Assembly (NCBI GenBank): GCA_010909165.1
Contig: MU008160.1
Location: 62,001-126,000 of the forward strand
DNA: 64,000 bases
Source: Anthoceros angustus
Lineage: Eukaryota; Streptophyta; Anthocerotopsida; Anthocerotales; Anthocerotaceae
Reading direction: 5' to 3'
The notes beneath the pieces are model-generated. The model saw only the letters and a list, made by a program, of their open reading frames with translations, did no database searches and was not told where the DNA came from. Made by a program: the position numbers and the translations under genes. Within the stretch, counting starts at the first letter, position 1; each line of letters begins with the position of its first letter. Of this stretch, positions 44,395-55,178 are shown one piece after another.

Positions 44395-45082
44395 TCAATG
44401 TGGGTAGAAGGCCTCCTGTGTCTTCTCGAGGGACTTCACGTACTTGGCACCCACGCCAAACGTTTGTGACAGAACATCCACAGGGATGCCGAGGTGAAGA
44501 GGGCCGGGGCGAAGTTGGAAGCCGGAGAGTACTGCGTGTTGAGAGCTGAGATGACCCAGGACGCACCATCTGCTACATTCTTCATGAAGATCAAGGAACC
44601 CCTTGGGAACACAAACACCTCACCCTTCTTCAGCACGGTGGTGTAGAGCTTGTAGGCTTGGGACGGCACGAACCCCACCTCCAGCTCGCCTTCCACCAGG
44701 TAGATGATCTCCGTGGCCCTGGCGTGGTGGTGCGGTGGGTTGAGCCCACCCTTAGCGAAGTCGATCCGCTGTAAAGCGATGCCGAGCGTGTTGAGCCCCA
44801 GGAATACGTTCACGAATCCGCTGGTGACAACTGCTCCAAGAGGGTGCTTGCTGGTGTCGCCGGGTGTAACCAGGCCGGAGAACTTGAAGTCCTCGGCAGT
44901 CGTGTCGGCCACGGACTTGCACGGGAATCCATTGATGTGGGGTTGGGGTTGCTGGTGTCCTTGGCGACGCAGAAATCCTGCAACGGGTCGGCGTCGTTCG
45001 CCAGGATGAAACCCGGCGTAGAAGCAAGGAAGCAGAGCACAGCAGCTGCCGCCACCACCGTGATCTGGACCCTCGTTGCCAT
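44395..45082 (-). pseudogene. Germin-like protein 2, copy 2 (GLP2b), frameshifted
   Basis: Same gene as GLP2a. The start at 45,082 gives the signal peptide. A one-base loss in a G run near 44,940 separates it from the frame with 'VADTTAEDF', motif 1 'PPHHHARATE' and motif 2 'PRGSLIFMKN'. A further 1-bp loss near 44,490 changes the C-terminus, at the same base as in GLP1a and GLP1b. The valid stop as in GLP2a would be at 44,395. The Cys pair is kept. As the breaks are single-base, the real gene may be intact. Confidence 0.87.
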
Positions 45083-46936
45083 CTCCAACCTTGCTGGTGG
45101 AGAAACAAGTTCCAACTCTGCAAGTTCACGTCCGAATTCTAAGCTGGTGCTAGCGATGTGTGCAATCCACACCACTCACACCCACCAATTCCTCCGACTA
45201 AATGAAAGCCGATGGGCACTTCTACTGATGCAGGCCGTCAGCCTTGGCAGTGAAGTTGTGAACTGCAACCTTCTGGTGTAGATCAAAGGCAGATGTTGCC
45301 CAGCTCGATTGAAAGAAAGAAGAATATTTGCTGAGAACTCCTGATGAGATAGATGAGATATGGAGATCAGGAGGCAGCCTGCAGCTATATATGTGATCAT
45401 GGCCCTCAGGAGCGTTTGGGGCGTTTGAACTTTGCAGACTCTGCACATCAGGTCAACTGAGTGCGGAAGGCACTCACTGCATCGTCATCGTTGCGCCGGC
45501 CTCTGTCAACGACTGGAGTCAAGCCTGACATGTCTTCAAGACTGACTAGTTTAATAAAACCACAGGCGGCGCAAGGCAGAGCCCACCTCCACCATGACCG
45601 ACAAGAAGAGCCATAAAAATTCATCAGAGGAGTATGAACAGTACTGTACACTGCGTATACGTCAGCATCCTACTGATCTGACATAGATCTGCATTCCATT
45701 ACCGTAACGAATTCATAACCAAGTGATCAGATCCGCTTTGAGGCATTAGAAGATCCATCCATGAATCTACTTGAAAGCACGCAATCACCGACTGCAAGTG
45801 GCTGCATTTGTCTACTTATAGCCCGAATCATACGACATCAAGAGGCTAGAGCCTGCCTGTAGTAAATTATGATTTCTGGTCTCATGAGATTTCAGGCAGC
45901 TCGGGATCGATCATGATTCTCCTGACCAGATCTACTGGGTATACCCATGATGCATACAATGTAATGTATGTAAGCTTTCAAATGTAATACATGAAGCTGT
46001 GGAGGAAGCAGCGCCGTTGAATTGACGCTATTGGGGGTCATTCCTGGTCGCGCACATCACCTGCTCATGCATTAGAATACGATGAAGAGCTACGTGGCTG
46101 CCGTGGCAGGTTCCACAAAGAGCAAGCAATTTGCAAAGGTGCCGGCTGTGCCGTCCATCGGTCCCGAGCTCGTCCCATAGATCTTTCCATGGGCTTTGTG
46201 TACATTTGCTCCAATTATGATTTTTCTCTGAAAAGGCCATCTTCAAAACCAGTTTAAAAATTCATGGTAGTGGATACATCACAACGACATGAGATTCGAA
46301 TACATGAATATTAGGAGGTACTTGTCATGGATATCCTCCAGTGGGTGCTTAGTCATATTGATGGTCCTCTTCAAGTACTTCCGGATCTTGGTGGTGGATG
46401 GTAACCAAGGTTTGTAATCACCACACCAGCACCTAATCGTATGCTCTCCAATCCCTCCTTTTATCCAATGCTTGAGATGCCTTCCACAAACCTTTTCAGG
46501 TTTGCTATTCCACTATAGCTGCAAATCTCTCTCTTGCCGACCACTCTGCCTGTGAAGTTGGACTTCGAGATCAAGTTAACGCTACCCATAATTCACTCTC
46601 ATCAGCCTAAGGACTCATCGCATGCTGTTCATAGGTATCATGAAGAGAACGAGATTGTTAGCGACACGAGATAGGAAGGAGGAGAATTTGAAGGGCATAA
46701 CCTTCGGCTACGTAAGCTTATTTTCAGAGTAAACAAACACTAGTACACACAATAGGACAGCTTCTGTTTTCTATTTATGTATAATGTGCTTTGTCAGTGG
46801 AGTTCATGTACTAGCAATGTTCAGAGGCTATGGGGTGGAGGTGATCTCTTTAAGGGACCCTCCAGCATATGTGACAAAACAGAGTACATTTGTAGTAAAC
46901 AAAACTGGGCATGATAGGTAGGAGGAATTCCAAATT
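45083..46936. other. Intergenic DNA between GLP2b and GLP3b
   Basis: The first part matches 12,421-13,410. From 46,066 to about 47,336 (reaching into GLP3b) the sequence is absent from copy 1 because of the deletion there. I see no gene in 46,066-46,936. Confidence 0.55.
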
Positions 46937-47659
46937 CTACAGATGAAACAAGCGTTTCTGCGATTTGACGATGTGCTTGGCCTGCTTGTTGCTGATGCCG
47001 AAAGCCTGTGCCAGGACATCCAAAGGGATGTTAGAGCTCAGGAGCGCACTGCAAAGCTCTGAGGCGGGAGTACTGGGTGTTGAGCGCAGAGATGACCCAG
47101 GACGGGCCTGCTGCCACATTTTCATGAAGATCAAGGATCCCCGAGGAAACACGTACACCTCGCCCTTGAGGAGCGTGGTCTTGTACAGCTTGTGGCTTTG
47201 AGATGGCATGAATCCTACCTCCAGCTCTCCTTCCACCAGGTAGATGATCTCTGTAGCCCGCGCGTGATGATGCGGGGGGTTGAGCCCTCCCTCGGCGAAG
47301 TCGATTCTGTGCAATGCGATTCCCAGGGTGTTGAGCCCCGGGAACACGTTCACGAATCCGCTGGTCACCACGGCTCCCAGAGGATGCTTGCTGGTGTCGC
47401 CCGGCGTCTTGAGACCCAGGAATTTGAAGTCCTCGGCTGTGGTGTCGGCCTCCGGCTTGCACGCGTAGCCGTTCACATTGAGGCTGGGGTCGGTGGTGTC
47501 CAGAGCCACGCACAAGTCCTGTAGTGGGTCGGAATCGGCAGCGAAAGTGACGCCCGGGGCGCCCGACATGAAAAGCAGAGCGTGCGCTGTCATGATCATG
47601 ACGAGCAGCTGGAGCTTCGTGCTTGCTGATCCGGATCGGGATCGCCTCATGTAAGCCAT
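46937..47659 (-). CDS. Germin-like protein 3, copy 2 (GLP3b), with a compensated frameshift
   Basis: One open frame of 240 codons from 47,659 to 46,937: signal peptide, 'SDPLQDLCVALDTT', second Cys ('NGYAC'), 'GFVNVFPGLNTLGIAL', cupin motif 1 'PPHHHARATE', and motif 2 'PRGSLIFMK'. The C-terminal helices end 'KSQKRLFHL' as in GLP5. Directly after motif 2 about 20 residues are out of frame (from 'KMWQQARPG' to 'TPSTPA'), where relatives read 'SWVISALNTQYSPA'. A 1-bp loss near 47,119 and a 2-bp loss near 47,068 together restore the frame. The ORF therefore looks intact but carries a nonsense segment in the second half of the barrel. Motif 2 has Ile for the fourth ligand. Copy 1 lacks the 3' half. 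Confidence 0.85.
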   Translation of the reverse strand: MAYMRRSRSGSASTKLQLLVMIMTAHALLFMSGAPGVTFAADSDPLQDLCVALDTTDPSLNVNGYACKPEADTTAEDFKFLGLKTPGDTSKHPLGAVVTSGFVNVFPGLNTLGIALHRIDFAEGGLNPPHHHARATEIIYLVEGELEVGFMPSQSHKLYKTTLLKGEVYVFPRGSLIFMKMWQQARPGSSLRSTPSTPASELCSALLSSNIPLDVLAQAFGISNKQAKHIVKSQKRLFHL

Positions 47660-48257
47660 GATTTCAGCCTTCAGGACGTGCCCTGCTCAGATCAGGTCAG
47701 CTTCTGACAAGGCCAGCTCGGTGCAGTCTCGATCTGGGATGGGTGATGCTGCAGCAGTCTAGGCAGTGCTCAATGACAACAGCCTTGAGAAGCAGGATTG
47801 TCAAGTAGATGGAACACATCGCAGGCATGTATGGAAATTTATACCACCCACAGTCCACACGGCTTACACCTTTTCACGACTGGTCGTGTTTGTGCACAGC
47901 TTTCGAGCCCAAGATCCTCAGCAAATCCAGATTTGAGGAACCAATCGACTGGCTGATACTAAAAAGTCTGCTCTCCGATAGTCGAGCATTTCGGTGCATA
48001 CGTTGTGCATATGAGCCGGTGCCTGATATCTCTCTATCGGCAGATAATGGTGCAGGTAGCTGAGATTGGTGATGGCAATTGTCTTGAATGCACCGCCAGG
48101 ATGGGCCGGCCGACCATCGCTGAAAGCCTTGGGCGAAGAGCGATTGGTACCTTGGTTGATGCTAGCACTTTCTTCTTCGCAGTGTTTTTTTGGGGCCAAG
48201 GTAACCGGTTGCATCAACAAGGAAATCACAGCCAGAAACCCGGGCTTTGGGGCTGTG
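47660..48257. other. Intergenic DNA upstream of GLP3b
   Basis: Matches 13,746-14,349. No feature recognised. Confidence 0.55.
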
Positions 48258-49820
48258 GCTGCTACAATTTTGCACAGTGACTGGTCCTGGTGGCTGCTGG
48301 CTGGTGCCACTCACTGTCTAATTCCTACTTTGCATTCTTGTATTGGCGAGTGGTTACAGCCGAAAGATTTCCCGAGCGGAACTACATGCGTCTTCCCAAA
48401 TTCTGCAGGCACATTTTCACCTAGCTCTCACAGGTTTATGGGCCCGGAACCCTAGATCCATGACTCGAGGTCCGCACGCTTGTGGAGACGACTGCTGTTC
48501 AGGACTCAAGTCAAAGTTGATGAGCATGCTCATCAACAGATCCTGCAAGGAAACAACCAGCGAAAGCTCGCCCAAGGCCAATGGAAAGTGGGGAGGAACC
48601 GGGCCCATCTGGGCCCAGGAGTGGGCTGCTCTCGATTGTCGTGAGCTTTCATCAGGTACATTAATCTTGTCAACTCCACAACCATAATTCAGCCTGTCTC
48701 TGACAGACAACGAGCCAAGCCACAACAGAGCTCATTGGTGGGCAAAGATTGTCCCACAACAACGTTGTGTCAGGCTTGACCCCTTTAAAACACTCGGACA
48801 ACCGGAAACCGGCATATTGTATGTTCAAATCTATCTTCCCAGACGCACCGTATGTATCTACGCCGTGTGGCCCACGACTACAGCACAAGTCAATCTAACA
48901 GACGCGTACTCAGGCGATGGTGGAAGGTGATACATGCTGGGTTTCCTCCCACGTTTCAAATCATCCTATCTTCCACCACTCCAACAGAATTTCAGGATCA
49001 GAACCAGTACCAGTACTCACTAGCACTCGGAGCAACTGCTACAGTTTTGCACAGTGACTGGTCCTGGTGGCTGCTGGCTGGTGCCACTCACTGTCTAATT
49101 CCTACTTTGCATTCTTGTATTGGCGAGTGGTTACAGCCGAAAGATTTCCCGAGCGGAACTACATGCGGTCTTCCCTAAATTCTGCAGGCACATTTTCACC
49201 TAGCTCTCACAGGTTTATGGGCCCGGAACCCTAGATCCATGACTCGAGGTCCGCACGCTTGTGGAGACGACTGCTGTTCAGGACTCAAGTCAAAGTTGAT
49301 GAGCATGCTCATCAACAGATCCTGCAAGGAAACAACTAGCGAAGCTCGCCCAAGGCCAATGGAAAGTGGGAGCGGGAACCCAGCCCATCTGGGCCCAGGA
49401 GTGGGCTGCTCTCGATTGTCGTGAGCTTTCATCAGGTACATTAATTTTGTCAACTCCACAACCATAATTCAGCCTGTCTCTGACAGACAACGAGCCAAGC
49501 CACAACAGAGCTCATTGGTGGGCAAAGATTGTCCCACAACAACGTTGTGTCAGGCTTGACCCCTTTAAAACACTCGGACAACCGGAAACCGGCATATTGT
49601 ATGTTCAAATCTATCTTCCCAGACGCACCGTATGTATCTACGCCGTGTGGCCACGACTACACAAGTCAATCTAACAGACGCGTACTCAGGCGATGGTGGA
49701 AGGTGATACATGCTGGGTTTCCTCCCACGTTTCAAATCATCCTATCTTCCACCACTCCAACAGAATTTCAGGATCAGAACCAGTACCCAGTACTCACTAG
49801 CACTCGGAGCAACTGCTACA
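48258..49820. repeat. 778-bp tandem repeat, two units
   Basis: Two units, starting at about 48,260 and 49,037, of the repeat that has three units in copy 1 (14,350-16,690). The last unit runs into the 5'-truncated GLP4. Confidence 0.92.
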
Positions 49821-49857
49821 AGGGAGCGTCGAATCCCGAGTCATCAAAACAGACTAC

Positions 49858-50494
49858 TACTGGCCAGCAGCGCGCCGACCTTCACCTCGGCGTCCGACGC
49901 CGACCCACTTCAGGATTTCTTCGTCGCCCTGGACACCAGCAATCCAAACCCCCATGTCAATGGATTTGTGTGCAAACCCGTGGCCGACACCACAGCCGAC
50001 GACTTCAAATTCTCCGGCCTGGTTACACCCAGCGACACGAGCAAGCACCCTCTTGGAGCAGTGGTCACCAGCGGATTCGTGAATGTGTTCCCCGGGCTCA
50101 ACACTCTGGGCTTCGCTTTGCAGCGGATCGATTTCGCAAAGGGCGGGCTGAACCCGCCGCACCACCACTCGCGGGCTACGGAGATCATCTATCTGGTGGA
50201 GGGCGAGCTGGAGGTGGGATTCGTGCCTTCCCAAGCCAACAAGCTCTACAGCTCAAGAAGGGAGAGGTGTACGTGTTCCCGAGGGGATCGCTCATTTTCA
50301 TGAAGAATGTGGCGGATGGTGCTGCCTGGGTTATCTCGGCGCTCAACACGCAGTTTTCCCCGGCTTCCAACTTCGCTCCTGCGCTCTTGACATCGGGCGT
50401 CCCTGTGGATGTCTTGGCACAATCCTTCGGCGTTAGCAACAAGTTCGTTTCCTCGCTGCAGAGGATTCAGCAAGGCTTGCTCCCTCATGCTTAG
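49858..50494 (+). pseudogene. Germin-like protein 4 (GLP4), 5'-truncated
   Basis: The only germin-like gene on the plus strand here. Coding similarity starts at about 49,868 with 'SSAPTFTSASDADPLQDF'. The signal-peptide start is missing and the preceding DNA is the 778-bp repeat. Motif 1 reads 'PPHHHSRATE' and motif 2 'PRGSLIFMKN' (Ile for the fourth ligand). The N-terminal Cys of the usual disulphide is replaced by Phe ('QDFFVALDTS') although its partner ('GFVC') remains. A loss of about 8 bp near 50,252 in the 'KLYS-LKKGEV' region shifts the frame. The C-terminus ends at 50,494 after 'LQRIQQGLLPHA'. Copy 1 of the duplication ends just before this gene. Upstream open frames that read into it are repeat sequence. 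Confidence 0.88.
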
Positions 50495-50890
50495 ATTAGT
50501 TCTCCATGTACTTCAATCCTTGACAGTAAAACCATATCCTCCAGCTAGCACCATTTCCAACATCTTGAACGACAAAACACAGCAAGATTCCTGTGTCTAA
50601 AGATCGTCACCTCGGACTCCACACACCGTTATCTAACGGCCTGAAGGGGAATATCTGCCACACGCATCACTTTCTGCGTCCAAGAAAGGAATGCCAAAAG
50701 CTAAGACGCTCTCTCAGTCAACGATGTTACACCCAAAGTTATCGGTTGGATTGAGCAAGGCTTGCTCCCTATGCTTAGATTAGTTCTCCGTATACTTCAA
50801 TCCTTTACAATAAATCCATATCCTCTAGCACGATTTCCAATATATGTGTACAACAACATACAACAAGATTCATTGTGTCTAAAGTTTGTC
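50469..50890. repeat. Partial duplication of the GLP4 3' end
   Basis: A block starting 'AGCAAGGCTTGCTCCCT' and ending 'GTGTCTAAAG' occurs at 50,469-50,602 and again, with about 15 percent difference, at 50,754-50,884. Confidence 0.85.
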
Positions 50891-50894
50891 ACCT

Positions 50895-51585
50895 TCGATA
50901 TCACACGCAGTTATATGAATGGGGAGACGAGCCTCCTCCAATAAGAGAAAATGATCAAACTATCAGCCATATAGTAGATTTTATCGATATTTTATTTTGT
51001 AACCTATCGAGTTACAACTTTAAAACCTTACAAGGTTGGGGGATCGTTATTTTTAGTAAATATTTATTGAGATTTTTATTTTTTTAATATTTCTAGTGAA
51101 TAGATCTAGTATTTAAAAGGGTCAATTCCGCAGATCTTACAACAGCACAAATACCTACCCCGAACAATCTTACAACAACGGCCCATTAAAAGCAAATATT
51201 ATATATTAGGCAAGCCCCTAAGGGCTTCACAATAAGCAAGCCACCAAGAGCCAAAAGGAATTGGGGATGGATGACACCTCATGACACGAGCCTCCGCACC
51301 ACGCGTGCAGTGTGCGGTGTGCGGGGATCAATGATCCCCGTGCTCCTTCTTGTCCTGGTAGCAATACAGTATCGGAAGTTGTTTCCCAGACGGTGGACCG
51401 TGCTCGCTGTGCTTTGAACTTGAGAATTTCTGTCCTGGTAATGACATTGTTGCACCATTTGTGGCTGCAAAGGAGTTTCTCAATAGGCTAGAGGTCAATG
51501 TGGTCGTTCCTCGAGCCTTCTGACTTGGAAAGGATCCTGGTAGGGAGAGCATATTGAGTATGACTTTTCACTCTATGAATGATTG
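50895..51585. other. Spacer without recognised gene
   Basis: AT-rich then mixed sequence. Short frames on the minus strand at 51,279-51,552 have no recognised domain. Confidence 0.5.
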
Positions 51586-51589
51586 CCTC

Positions 51590-51795
51590 CAGGTTATGAA
51601 GGCTAGGTCTATGTTATAAATAACTCAGTTATATATCAATGAGGATCTTACACCATTGCAATGGAAGACTAAGAAGGAGAAGTTACCCGCTTTTAGAGCA
51701 GCTCGTGCTGCAGGTCAAGTGGGTTTCTTTCGTGAGGATGAATTGGTGGTGTTTGGCCCTCGTTCATGCAATTTTATTGACACTATTGATTGATT
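51590..51795 (+). pseudogene. Fragment resembling a retrotransposon ORF1 (tentative)
   Basis: A plus-strand stretch encodes 'INEDLTPLQWKTKKEK', 'FRAARAAGQVGFFREDELVV'. The 'DLTP-Q' and 'ARAAG-GFFR' pattern is familiar from the first ORF of plant non-LTR retrotransposons. Nothing else of such an element is visible nearby. Confidence 0.4.
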
Positions 51796-51799
51796 GAAG

Positions 51800-52115
51800 A
51801 TTATTTGTCTTGTTTGAATTTTACCTTTACATTCGTCTAGGCGATTTTACCGCAATCTATGTAGTTATCATATTTCAGTCCCATGACGGAAATTCGTACT
51901 GAGTGAACTTAAATAAAATCCTTTTTCTTCTTCTTCCATCCTAGTAGTGACCGAGGTCGTTTAACCAAGAAGTTGCAATGAACTCATGGCTACCATGGGA
52001 CTCCGCGAGGAGGATACTCAAATATTTTACTAGGGCCCATTGGTGTGTTATTTATCTTCTGAAAATCATATGTCCTTAAGCATTGGATCCGAAGTGTTCC
52101 CTCAAATATCCCATG
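51800..52115. other. Spacer without recognised gene
   Basis: Mixed, mildly AT-rich sequence with no supported gene. Confidence 0.45.
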
Positions 52116-52199
52116 GATTTGAAGTTTCTGTTCTTGTAAAGTGTAAAGTGCTTTATAGATATATACATAAAGCCCTTTACAGGAACAGAAACACCAAAT
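52116..52199. repeat. Fold-back (imperfect inverted repeat) of about 84 bp
   Basis: The left arm 'GATTTGAAGTTTCTGTTC' continues with 'TTGTAAAG'. The right arm contains 'CTTTACAGGAACAGAAAC' followed by 'ACCAAAT'. Both arms end in GCTTTAT and ATAAAGC beside a short AT loop. About 35 bases can pair with a few mismatches and one bulge. It could be a miniature inverted-repeat remnant or a hairpin RNA precursor. Confidence 0.7.
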
Positions 52200-52585
52200 G
52201 AAGTCCACAAGTTCGCAAAGTGAAAGATGTGTTTGTGGGGAGATATCTTAACTCTGGCAAAGCTAGTCAAACCCAACTTGCTTTATTTTTGTCCCATGAG
52301 GTGCTTGGGCTCTACACAATTGAAGGAACATTTTTGGTCTTGAGAAATCTTTTTTAATTAAGAATTTTTTTTATACATTCATAAAAAATAAAAAGGCTTT
52401 ATGATAAACTTGGTATAGAGTATGATAAAATATGATATCGGGAAGTATATCTGAATTTTGGAACTTCATCAGTATATATTTAGAGAGATGTTCCTAGAAA
52501 TCATCAACTATTTGTTTGTTTCATCCTTTGTCATCCTAGAGTTAACTTCCGAGAATTGTTGTTGGTTATTTTCATAGTGTAAACG

Positions 52586-53176
52586 ATGATGCTCAGTGTT
52601 TATAGGATGATCTTTATCGTCATTTTCTTGCTTGGGGTATTTTCATGGGGATTCGGAGCTAGTCTTGAAGAAGCTAATACAAGCCATAAAGACAACTTCA
52701 AATTCTTCTTAGTTCAAAAATCAGCGGTTACTCAATGCACATTTTTTGTTGATGGTAACTTTTCTTTTTTCATTCATATTTTTTTATTATTCTTTTGCAA
52801 CCTAAAGTACTTGTGGACTAACACAATTGGTAATTTTTCTCCTCTCTTGCAGAAAGTAGCTGTTGGTACAACTTGACAAAAGTCGGATGGGTGATCACGC
52901 AGATCTGGGTTTGTATGGAAGGAAGGGTTGAATTGTGAAAAGCACATTCATATGTGTCATGCAAAAAACTCTAGTGATCGATCAAGGACCTGTTGATGGA
53001 AATATTTGTATTAAATCAACTCTTTTGGTCCCAATTATTGATCAAATAAATGCCAACCAATGGTGATTGTAACATTGCAAACTTGATTCTTTCTATGCCC
53101 ACTTGGTCCCGTGTCTTTGAAGACAAGGACGAAAGTACCGGTTAGGACCATGTCTTTGATGCACCCAAAACTTAGG
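52586..53176 (+). pseudogene. Unrecognised small two-exon gene, divergent third copy
   Basis: The first part encodes 'MIFIVIFLLGVFSWGF' and 'ASLEEANTSHKD'. A 'CTCTCTTGCAG' acceptor at about 52,855 is followed by a frame with 'SSCWYNLTKVGWVITQIW'. Later pieces include 'ANLILSMPTWSRVFEDKD' and 'ESTG'. The intervening gap is only about 165 bp, against about 0.9 kb in the other two copies. The differences from them are mostly substitutions, so this copy is old. Frame breaks after 'QIW' make it look dead, but it gives the clearest view of the exon order. Confidence 0.4.
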
Positions 53177-53199
53177 TGGACTCTTTTATGTGTAGGTTA

Positions 53200-54880
53200 A
53201 AATTAAATATATTAATAGATTTAATAAAATTATTATTTTGTGAACCTTGTATGTTTTGAAAACTTATCATCTTGAGCCTTAAAAACGTTGACGTTGCAGT
53301 TTCCTTGTGGAGACAACTCTAATAGTTGAGTCATCTGAGAGTGGATCGAGTAAGAAAGCTACCACGTTCGGAAGGAAAAGAACGCGATAGGGATCTTTTT
53401 GTAGAAGATCCTCAGACGACGTACCCAACCCGAAAGGTGTGAACAGACACGAATCGTGAGGGAAAGACAAAAATAAAGAAAGAAAGGAAGAAAGAGAATT
53501 ACAGGAGCAGAAAGATGATAACAGCAACGGCCTGATGCTACTTGTCATCAGCTGACTCGAGATGCGTGCACAAGGCATGGCGGCTGCCAGCTGAAGGCTG
53601 CAGGTAGAGTGTAGAGGACATTCACTCCAATGACCTCTGATTGTGGGTAGAGGATCTAAGAGCATATGGCTGAGAGTTGGATGCGCAGCAGAGTGAATAC
53701 CCTGCACGGCGTCCAGAAGGTGGAAACAGATCCGCTTTCAGGTTCCCTTCTCTGTGAGGGTCCACCTAATCGCGAGAAATATGCAGATCAATCCCGGCCG
53801 CAGGCACATAGGCAGCCTCTGGACAGATAGGATCAGCCATGAACAGATTGAAACATCCTGGTACAATCATCGGTATGCTTCCAAAAATGAGGTTCAGCTT
53901 TTTGCCAAAACTTATTGTCATACAACCTCTGGCCACTGCTGACCGACAGAACTACATATTCGACTTCAAAAAAAGAGGCATCCCTGCTGGGATCAATCCG
54001 TCGAACTCTCAGCCCATGTTGCTGTTCAAAGGCTGTAGGCCTAAAGCCCAAGCTTAGTTCTCCTCCAGTGTCTCCTCTTGGCATTATACCTGCAATGCGA
54101 CAATGCAGACAGGTTACAAGGACGCACTCGTAATTTGGAGGCCAGGGTCATCCTCCAAGAAAACGATACACCAGGAGAACTGCGACATTGCGCAGTAAAA
54201 GCATCCAAGACCAGCCCAGCACAACTTGCATGAACACAAGGCACTCAGAACCCAGACCCAGACACCATTCGATTGATAAACAAGGGACACAATCAACCCT
54301 AACAGCTGGTTACACCTGCGGGTGAAGCAAGGACGAGCCTCGGGAAAACCCTAACAGCAAACTCCACGCTTGTGTGGGGCACGGTGACACACAAATCCAC
54401 CCAGCAACAGCAACTTGTGCTTGTACTGACAGGCAACCAGGATGCCTAAGCCGGTACGCTACCACGGTTGCCCAAGACATGAAATGGTAAGAGGGAAGAC
54501 ACACGTCACCTAATGGTGTTATCCGTTCGCATACGGATCCAGTGAGGAATAGGCCTGTTTTGCTTCATCTTCTTCGCCAGCTTCTTCTTGATCCTGAACG
54601 TCTTTTGGGAAGGCTGCACGGCAAGGTTGTGCGTCAGAGCTCAAAGCAAGCGGAAACATCAAAGCAAGCGCGACGAAGCTCAGCGTTGGCCTCCAAACAA
54701 AAGACGAGCCACAGCAAATCACAACCCGCCCTCACATCAGGAACCACCAGCCACAAGTCAGAATCTGAGAGCATACCATGATAACAGTAGCGCAAAAGCG
54801 CAGTCGCGAGAACCGTAGACAGGAGAAACTCGAAAAGAAACAGTAGGTCTGTTAGGTGCGTATGTAGCCGACTGATTTTT
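53200..54880. other. Spacer: diverged GLP1 flank, then unique DNA
   Basis: Bases 53,240-53,680 are a diverged copy of the flank that precedes GLP1 (8,790-9,170 and 41,540-41,910), but no germin-like gene follows. From 53,690 to 54,880 I see only short frames without domains. No RNA gene is recognised. Confidence 0.5.
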
Positions 54881-54884
54881 AGGG

Positions 54885-55178
54885 TTCACAAAGCCAGCTA
54901 GCTGCTACCTTTATAAAACCCTAGAGAGTAGGGCTACTACGTGTATAAAACCCCTAGATATCAGGGTTTAGGTAGCGTCCTTCTTCTATGTCGGCCGATA
55001 GGTTGAGCGCGGGAAGGCTGGCGCCGTCTGCCGCCTTCTAGTCCCCAGCCTTTCGGTCTTCATTGATATTGTACTCTCGCGTGTTGCCATGGCTCGGATC
55101 TGCGATTTAGTGGATGTCTCTGGAGTTGGTTTTCGGCAGTCGTGCTGTTGATACACACGAGAGGACGTTCCAGGAGGA
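54885..55178 (+). promoter_or_regulatory. Promoter region of the YqgF-like gene with telo-box-like motifs
   Basis: Within 300 bp of the start codon are TATAAAACCCTAG (54,911-54,923), TATAAAACCCCTAG (54,942-54,955) and AGGGTTTAGG (54,963-54,972). AAACCCTA is the plant telo box, often found upstream of ribosome-biogenesis and translation genes. Both forward copies overlap TATAAA strings that could act as TATA boxes. Confidence 0.5.

Noticed and set aside
49529-49857. 5' half of the 321-codon ORF as the N-terminus of GLP4
   Set aside because: It is the 778-bp repeat sequence, and in this frame the first half of GLP4 is read out of frame.
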